Shown: piece after piece, positions 13,870 through 18,498 of the stretch
Numbering within the stretch: the stretch's first letter is position 1
Layout of the letters: each line of letters begins with the position of its first letter
NCBI GenBank assembly: GCA_966186435.1
Contig: CBIFWW010000063.1
Location: 1-18,498 of the forward strand
Source of the DNA: CBIFWW01 sp966186435
GTDB taxonomy: Bacteria > Pseudomonadota > Gammaproteobacteria > Enterobacterales > Enterobacteriaceae
Direction: 5' to 3'
Length of the DNA: 18,498 bases
The notes under the pieces: model-generated
Told to the model about the DNA's origin: nothing
What the model saw: only the letters and a program-made list of their open reading frames with translations
Database searches by the model: none
Program-made: the position numbers and the translations under genes

Positions 13870-16140
13870 TCACTCTTCACTATCGCCCAGGCTTTGGCGC
13901 TTGGGAGCATCAATTTCCACCCGGTCGATCTTTTGCAGGCCACGCATCAAGGTGCCGCGACGGCCCCGTTCAGCACGGACTTTTTGCAGCTCTTCAGGGC
14001 GCAGCTTCAGTTTACGTTTACCCACGTGGATGGTTAGCGCACTCTGCGGCGGCAGTACGTAAAGGTGCGCCAGCTTATCGTCGCCATTTGCCGCTTCAGC
14101 CGCTGGAATGGAGATAATCTTGTTACCCTTCCCTTTCGACAGCTGCGGCAGATCGCTCACCGGGAACATCAGCATCCGGCCAGCAGCGGAAATCGCCAGC
14201 AGCATGTCATCCTCATTGGTGATTTCCAACGGCGCCAGCACGGTGGCATTTTCCGGCAGAGTGATCATCGCTTTACCGGCGCGGTTACGGGCTACTAAAT
14301 CGTTGAAGGTACAGACGAAGCCATAACCGGCATCGGAGGCCATTAGCAGTTTCTGATCGTCCTGGGCCATCAGCAGATGTTCAACCACCGCACCCGGCGG
14401 CAGGGTCAGCTTGCCGATCACCGGTTCACCTTGCCCACGGGCCGACGGCAGCGTGATCGGGTCAATGGCGTAGCTACGGCCAGTGGAATCCACAAACACC
14501 ACCGGCTGGTTGCTCTTACCCCGGGCTGCGGCCAGGAAGCTATCCCCGGCTTTATAGCTTAGCCCTTCGGCATCAATATCATGGCCTTTGGCACTGCGTA
14601 CCCAACCCATTTGCGACAGCACGATAGTCACTGGCTCAGAAGGTAGCATGTCGTGCTCGCTCATGGCTTTGGCTTCTTCACGCTCCTGCAATGGGGAGCG
14701 GCGGTCATCGCCAAAGGCCTCAGCATCAGCCTGGATCTCTTTCTTCAGCATGGTGTTCATCTTGCGCTCGGAAGCCAGGATGCCCTGCAAGGTGTCGCGC
14801 TCTTTTTCCAGATCGCTTTGCTCACCGCGGATTTTCATCTCTTCGAGTTTGGCCAAATGGCGCAATTTCAGCTCAAGGATGGCTTCGGCCTGGGTTTCTG
14901 ACAGCGCAAAGCGCGCTATCAGCACCGGTTTTGGCTCATCTTCACTGCGGATGATATGGATGACTTCATCAATATTGAGGAACGCCGTCAGTAAGCCGTC
15001 GAGAATATGCAGGCGCTTAAGTACTTTCTCAAGGCGATAATTCAAACGGCGGCGTACCGTATCACGGCGATAAGCCAGCCACTCGGTCATGATTTCCAGC
15101 AGGTTTTTTACCGACGGGCGGCCATCAAGGCCAATCATGTTGAGATTAACGCGATAGCTTTTCTCCAGATCGGTGGTAGCGAACAGGTGGTTCATCACCG
15201 GTTCCATGTCCACGCGGTTGGAGCGCGGCACAATCACCAGACGGGTGAGGTTTTCGTGATCTGACTCATCGCGCAGGTCATCCACCATCGGCAGCTTTTT
15301 AGCCCGCATCTGGTTGGCGATTTGCTCCAATACCCGGGCGCCGGAAACCTGATGAGGCAGCGCGGTGATCACCACGGCACCGTCTTCTTTTTTCCATACG
15401 GCGCGCATCCGCACCGAGCCACGGCCATGCTGGTAAATCTTACGGATATCATCCCGGGAAGTAATAATCTCCGCTTCCGTCGGGTAGTCAGGGCCGTGAA
15501 CGATATCCAGCAGGTGGTCGAGGGTGGTTTTTGGCTCCTCAATCAGTTTGATGGCTGCCTGGGCCACTTCCCGCAGGTTGTGTGGCGGGATATCCGTAGC
15601 CATACCCACCGCAATCCCAGTGGTGCCATTCAGCAGAATATTGGGCAGACGGGCTGGCAGAGTTTTCGGCTCCTGCAAGGTGCCATCGAAGTTAGGAATA
15701 TAATCTACGGTACCCTGGCCCAGCTCGCTCAGCAGCACATCGGCATACTTAGACAGACGGGATTCGGTGTAACGCATGGCCGCAAAGGACTTGGGATCAT
15801 CCGGCGCCCCCCAGTTCCCCTGGCCGTCCACCAGCGGGTAACGGTAGGAGAAAGGCTGGGCCATCAGCACCATAGCTTCATAACAGGCGCTATCGCCATG
15901 GGGATGGTATTTACCCAGCACATCACCCACGGTACGGGCGGATTTTTTAAACTTGGCGCTGGCACTCAGCCCCAGTTCGGACATGGCATAGACGATACGG
16001 CGTTGAACCGGCTTCAGGCCGTCCCCGATAAAGGGCAGCGCACGGTCCATGATCACGTACATCGAGTAATTCAGGTAGGCGTTTTCGGTAAATTCGTGCA
16101 GCGCCTGGCGCTCTGCACCGTCATGAGTCAAATCGCTCAT
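13870..16140 (-). CDS. parC: ParC, topoisomerase IV subunit A
   Basis: A 756-residue DNA-cleaving subunit of topoisomerase IV, which unlinks replicated chromosomes together with ParE. The N-terminal breakage-reunion domain contains HPHGDSACYEAM (79-90) and the catalytic tyrosine in RYTES (Tyr124, equal to Tyr120 of E. coli). After the coiled-coil/tower region, a C-terminal beta-pinwheel has repeating GxG-type blades (for example SARGQGEP and SKGKGNKI). Length is 4 residues more than E. coli, from a small insertion near the N-terminus. At the quinolone-resistance positions it carries the susceptible residues Ser84 and Glu88 (E. coli Ser80, Glu84). The gene is divergent from mdaB. Confidence 0.98.
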   Translation of the reverse strand: MSDLTHDGAERQALHEFTENAYLNYSMYVIMDRALPFIGDGLKPVQRRIVYAMSELGLSASAKFKKSARTVGDVLGKYHPHGDSACYEAMVLMAQPFSYRYPLVDGQGNWGAPDDPKSFAAMRYTESRLSKYADVLLSELGQGTVDYIPNFDGTLQEPKTLPARLPNILLNGTTGIAVGMATDIPPHNLREVAQAAIKLIEEPKTTLDHLLDIVHGPDYPTEAEIITSRDDIRKIYQHGRGSVRMRAVWKKEDGAVVITALPHQVSGARVLEQIANQMRAKKLPMVDDLRDESDHENLTRLVIVPRSNRVDMEPVMNHLFATTDLEKSYRVNLNMIGLDGRPSVKNLLEIMTEWLAYRRDTVRRRLNYRLEKVLKRLHILDGLLTAFLNIDEVIHIIRSEDEPKPVLIARFALSETQAEAILELKLRHLAKLEEMKIRGEQSDLEKERDTLQGILASERKMNTMLKKEIQADAEAFGDDRRSPLQEREEAKAMSEHDMLPSEPVTIVLSQMGWVRSAKGHDIDAEGLSYKAGDSFLAAARGKSNQPVVFVDSTGRSYAIDPITLPSARGQGEPVIGKLTLPPGAVVEHLLMAQDDQKLLMASDAGYGFVCTFNDLVARNRAGKAMITLPENATVLAPLEITNEDDMLLAISAAGRMLMFPVSDLPQLSKGKGNKIISIPAAEAANGDDKLAHLYVLPPQSALTIHVGKRKLKLRPEELQKVRAERGRRGTLMRGLQKIDRVEIDAPKRQSLGDSEE

Positions 16141-16164
16141 TAAGCATTGATCCTCAAACTTTTA

Positions 16165-16233
16165 GCCTGTGAACAGGCCTTTACGGGCCGTCTTAGCGTG
16201 ACGGCAATATTGCCGCAGATAGTACCCTATCTG
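16165..16233. repeat. three perfect inverted repeats in the parC-mdaB intergenic region
   Basis: The 219 bp between parC and mdaB contain GCCTGT-GA-ACAGGC (16165-16178), the 14-bp palindrome CGGCAATATTGCCG (16202-16215), and immediately next to it CAGATAG-TACC-CTATCTG (16216-16233). They would form hairpins in the parC leader or act as operators. None is followed by a T-run. For mdaB, a TAGAAT at 16322-16327 is a possible -10 without a clear -35. Confidence 0.6.
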
Positions 16234-16359
16234 GCCCAATGAGTCACAGCGAGGTTGATTATTGCTACCTGGGCAAAAGTCTTTGTTGATTTTGATCGTT
16301 AATCACCCCGGCCACCTTCGTTAGAATATGTGACAAACATCACGAACCGAGGCCAAGTA

Positions 16360-16941
16360 ATGAGCAATATCCTGATTGTAAACGGCGCTAAGAAATTCGC
16401 CCACTCTAACGGTCAGTTAAATGACACTTTGACCGAGGTTGCCGAAGGTTTCCTGCGCGATGCCGGCCACGACGTTAAAGTTGTCCGCGCCGATAGCGAC
16501 TACGATATTAAACAAGAAGTACAACATTTCCTGTGGGCAGATACCGTGATTTGGCAGATGCCGGGTTGGTGGATGGGCGCACCGTGGACCGTTAAAAAAT
16601 ATATCGACGATGTCTTCACCGAAGGCCACGGCTCCCTGTATGCCAGCGATGGCCGCACCCGCTCAGACGCTTCTAAGAAATACGGTTCCGGCGGCCTGAT
16701 CCAGGGCAAAACCTATATGCTTTCCTTAACCTGGAATGCCCCAATGGAAGCCTTTACCGATAAAGAGCAATTCTTCCACGGCGTGGGTGTTGATGGCCTG
16801 TACATGGCATTCCATAAAGCTAACCAGTTCCTGGGGATGGATGCCCTGCCGACTTATATCGCCAATGACGTTATCAAAATGACTGACGTTCCGCATTATG
16901 TGGCAGAATATCGCAAACATCTGGCTACAGTTTTTGCTTAA
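16360..16941 (+). CDS. mdaB: MdaB, NADPH:quinone oxidoreductase (flavodoxin-like fold)
   Basis: A 193-residue cytoplasmic flavoprotein that reduces quinones by two electrons, avoiding semiquinone radicals. The N-terminus MSNILIVNGAKKFAHSNGQL carries the flavin-phosphate-binding start of the fold. WQMPGWWMGAPWTVKKYIDDVF (65-86) is the hallmark active-site stretch; the two parts together are nearly identical to E. coli MdaB as recalled. I chose the ATG at 16360 because it gives the standard 193 residues and has a GAGGC site; a GTG ten codons upstream is less likely. ygiN follows after 29 bp in the same orientation, and the two probably form a quinone redox pair. Confidence 0.96.
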   Translation: MSNILIVNGAKKFAHSNGQLNDTLTEVAEGFLRDAGHDVKVVRADSDYDIKQEVQHFLWADTVIWQMPGWWMGAPWTVKKYIDDVFTEGHGSLYASDGRTRSDASKKYGSGGLIQGKTYMLSLTWNAPMEAFTDKEQFFHGVGVDGLYMAFHKANQFLGMDALPTYIANDVIKMTDVPHYVAEYRKHLATVFA

Positions 16942-16970
16942 CTGTACGCCTGTCATTAAAGGAGTGAGTT

Positions 16971-17282
16971 ATGCTGACTGTTATTGCTGAAATTCGTACC
17001 CGCCCAGGTGCACATCATCGCCAGGCCGTGGTTGAGCAGTTCAAGAAAATCGTTCCGGTTGTACTGGCTGAAGCCGGTTGCCACGGCTATGCGCCGCTGG
17101 TTGATAACAATGCTAACGTGTCCTTCCAGGCCACCGCGCCGGATTCCGTAATCATGCTGGAGAAATGGGAAAGTCTGGCCCATCTGGAAGCGCATCTGCA
17201 AACCCCGCACATGCAGGCCTTTGCTGAAGCCACCAAAGAAGACATTCTCGACCGCCATATCCGTATTCTGGAAGACGCATAA
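16971..17282 (+). CDS. ygiN: YgiN, quinol monooxygenase (ABM domain)
   Basis: A 103-residue antibiotic-biosynthesis-monooxygenase (ABM) family protein. In E. coli it oxidises menadiol to menadione and is thought to form a quinone redox cycle with MdaB. The sequence opens MLTVIAEIRTRPGAHHRQAV, with GCHGYAPLVD and WESLAHLEAHLQTPHM in the expected positions of the ferredoxin-like dimer. Length matches E. coli (104). It has an AAAGGAG ribosome site and lies 29 bp after mdaB, so they are very likely co-transcribed. A hairpin and then a strong terminator follow. Confidence 0.95.
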   Translation: MLTVIAEIRTRPGAHHRQAVVEQFKKIVPVVLAEAGCHGYAPLVDNNANVSFQATAPDSVIMLEKWESLAHLEAHLQTPHMQAFAEATKEDILDRHIRILEDA

Positions 17283-17290
17283 TTCAGGCG

Positions 17291-17306
17291 GCCATCCCCG
17301 GATGGC
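17291..17306 (+). repeat. hairpin after ygiN, upstream of the terminator
   Basis: GCCATCC and GGATGGC form perfect 7-bp arms around CC, 8 bp past the ygiN stop. There is no T-run, and the real terminator follows 10 bp later. It may protect the 3' end of the transcript. Confidence 0.5.
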
Positions 17307-17313
17307 AACCATT

Positions 17314-17346
17314 AAAAAGCCCGGTTTTATAAAACCGGGCTTTTTT
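17314..17346. terminator. bidirectional terminator between ygiN and parE
   Basis: The arms GCCCGGTTTTA (17319-17329) and TAAAACCGGGC (17330-17340) form a perfect 22-bp palindrome flanked by AAAAA on the left and TTTTTT on the right. It serves the convergent mdaB-ygiN and parE transcripts. Confidence 0.95.
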
Positions 17347-17364
17347 GTATCTGGATTCAGGCTA

Positions 17365-18498
17365 TCAGGCTTCGATATCGGCCATATCGCCTTTTTCCTG
17401 CAACCAGTTACGGCGGTCTTCGGAACGCTTCTTGGCCAACAGCATATCCATAATTGCCAATGTACGTGCATCATCTTCATCGCTGATGGTGAGCTGTACC
17501 AGACGGCGAGTGTTAGGATCTAGAGTAGTTTCCCGCAACTGCGGTGGGTTCATCTCGCCTAGCCCTTTAAAGCGCTGCACGTTAGGTTTGCCTTTCTTAC
17601 GCTTCAGCTGCTCCAGCACACCGGCTTTCTCTTCTTCATCCAAGGCGTACCACACCTCTTTACCGAGGTCGATGCGGTACAACGGTGGCATCGCCACATA
17701 CACGTGGCCGCCTTTGACCAGGGCTTTGAAGTGACGGACAAACAGCGCACACAGCAGCGTGGCGATATGTAGACCGTCGGAATCCGCATCCGCGAGGATA
17801 CAGATTTTGCCGTAGCGCAGCTGGGAGAGATCATCGCTGTCCGGATCGATACCGATAGCCACCGAGATATCGTGCACTTCCTGGGAGGCTAATACCTCGT
17901 CAGAAGAAACTTCCCAGGTGTTAAGGATCTTACCCTTCAGCGGCATGATGGCCTGGTATTCACGGTCACGGGCCTGTTTAGCGGAACCACCTGCCGAGTC
18001 CCCTTCCACCAGGAACAGCTCGGTACGGTTAAGATCCTGAGCTGTACAGTCCGCCAGCTTACCAGGCAACGCCGGGCCGCTGGTGAGCTTCTTACGCACT
18101 ACTTTCTTGGCTGCACGCAGACGCCGCTGGGCGCTGGCAATCGCCAGTTCCGCCAGCTGTTCTGCGGCCTGCACGTTCTGGTTAAGCCACAGGCTAAAGG
18201 CATCTTTCACAATGGCGGAGACAAAAGCCGCGCACTGACGAGAAGAGAGGCGCTCTTTAGTTTGCCCGGCAAACTGCGGGTCCTGCATTTTTACCGAGAG
18301 CACGTAGGTACAGCGCTCCCAGATATCATCGGCAGACAGTTTTACCCCGCGCGGCAGTAAGTTACGGAATTCACAAAATTCTCGAATACCGTCCAGCAGC
18401 CCCTGGCGCAGGCCGTTAACGTGGGTGCCGCCTTGCATGGTGGGGATCAGGTTGACGTAGCTTTCGGTCAGCAGTTCACCGCCTTCCGGCAGCCACAG
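17365..18498 (-). CDS. parE: ParE, topoisomerase IV subunit B, C-terminal part (5' end beyond the right edge)
   Basis: The last 377 residues of ParE, open in frame to the window edge; the whole protein in E. coli is 630 residues, so about 60% is present. The visible part begins LWLPEGGELLTESYVN in the transducer domain. It contains the TOPRIM metal site EGDSAGG (Glu165 of the fragment) and DADSDG (237-242). It ends with the conserved QRFKGLGEMNP and a tail MADIEA near that of E. coli. The ATPase domain lies outside. The TOPRIM-region segment ASQEVHD keeps the serine corresponding to the quinolone-linked Ser458. It converges on ygiN with a shared terminator. Confidence 0.97.
   Translation of the reverse strand: MWLPEGGELLTESYVNLIPTMQGGTHVNGLRQGLLDGIREFCEFRNLLPRGVKLSADDIWERCTYVLSVKMQDPQFAGQTKERLSSRQCAAFVSAIVKDAFSLWLNQNVQAAEQLAELAIASAQRRLRAAKKVVRKKLTSGPALPGKLADCTAQDLNRTELFLVEGDSAGGSAKQARDREYQAIMPLKGKILNTWEVSSDEVLASQEVHDISVAIGIDPDSDDLSQLRYGKICILADADSDGLHIATLLCALFVRHFKALVKGGHVYVAMPPLYRIDLGKEVWYALDEEEKAGVLEQLKRKKGKPNVQRFKGLGEMNPPQLRETTLDPNTRRLVQLTISDEDDARTLAIMDMLLAKKRSEDRRNWLQEKGDMADIEA

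Noticed and set aside
15322..16143. 273-residue open frame on the plus strand opposite parC
   Set aside because: It lies wholly antisense to the highly conserved parC, has no recognisable protein features or good ribosome site, and is a by-product of codon bias.
16330..16359. N-terminal extension of mdaB from a GTG at 16330
   Set aside because: It adds ten residues not found in E. coli MdaB and overlaps the likely promoter; the ATG at 16360 has a suitable ribosome site.
1..18498. CRISPR arrays, insertion sequences, toxin-antitoxin pairs or phage genes
   Set aside because: I looked for regularly spaced repeats, transposase-like frames and small paired genes and found none; the only repeats are isolated palindromes.

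Overview
The window reads as a chromosomal segment of an Enterobacterales bacterium (gamma-proteobacteria). ParC, PlsC, FtsP, MdaB, YgiN and the ParE fragment closely match, from memory, their Escherichia coli counterparts. They also lie in the E. coli order (ftsP-plsC-parC ... mdaB-ygiN-parE), but the ygiS-to-qseBC block that separates parC from mdaB in E. coli K-12 is absent. The genus cannot be fixed from this sequence; malonate genes of this kind occur in Klebsiella and relatives and are absent from E. coli K-12.

Layout. Bases 1-31 are the 5' part of a tRNA-Phe on the minus strand, with a clear stringent-type promoter at 42-70. Bases 249-8229 hold a complete biotin-independent malonate decarboxylase locus: mdcR on the plus strand, converging on mdcABCDEFGH on the minus strand. 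The operon encodes the acyl-carrier-protein transferase subunit (MdcA), prosthetic-group synthesis and attachment (MdcB, MdcG), the acyl carrier (MdcC), the two decarboxylase subunits (MdcD, MdcE), a permease (MdcF) and the malonyl transacylase that charges the carrier (MdcH). Most genes are translationally coupled. The one real gap, mdcE-mdcF, contains a nested two-stem hairpin with a GAAA loop.

Divergent from mdcA, across about 300 bp that carry a good LysR-type operator candidate, is a single gene for an 871-residue protein I do not recognise (8531-11146). It looks like several beta-sandwich modules followed by a TIM-barrel-like, glycoside-hydrolase-like C-terminal half. It has no signal peptide and its own strong terminator. 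This is the most novel item in the window.

Bases 11147-11451 are non-coding and contain a terminator and two perfect palindromes. The rest is conserved core genome: ftsP, plsC and parC on the minus strand (apparently co-directional), then mdaB and ygiN on the plus strand, a strong bidirectional terminator, and the C-terminal 60% of parE running off the right edge on the minus strand.

How the parts work together: MdcF imports malonate. MdcA transfers malonyl onto the thiol of the prosthetic group on MdcC, releasing acetate. MdcD/MdcE decarboxylate malonyl-S-ACP to acetyl-S-ACP and the cycle repeats. MdcB, MdcG and MdcH build and charge the carrier, and MdcR is expected to activate the operon when malonate is present. 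The topoisomerase IV, phospholipid, divisome and quinone-redox genes to the right are housekeeping and unrelated to malonate.
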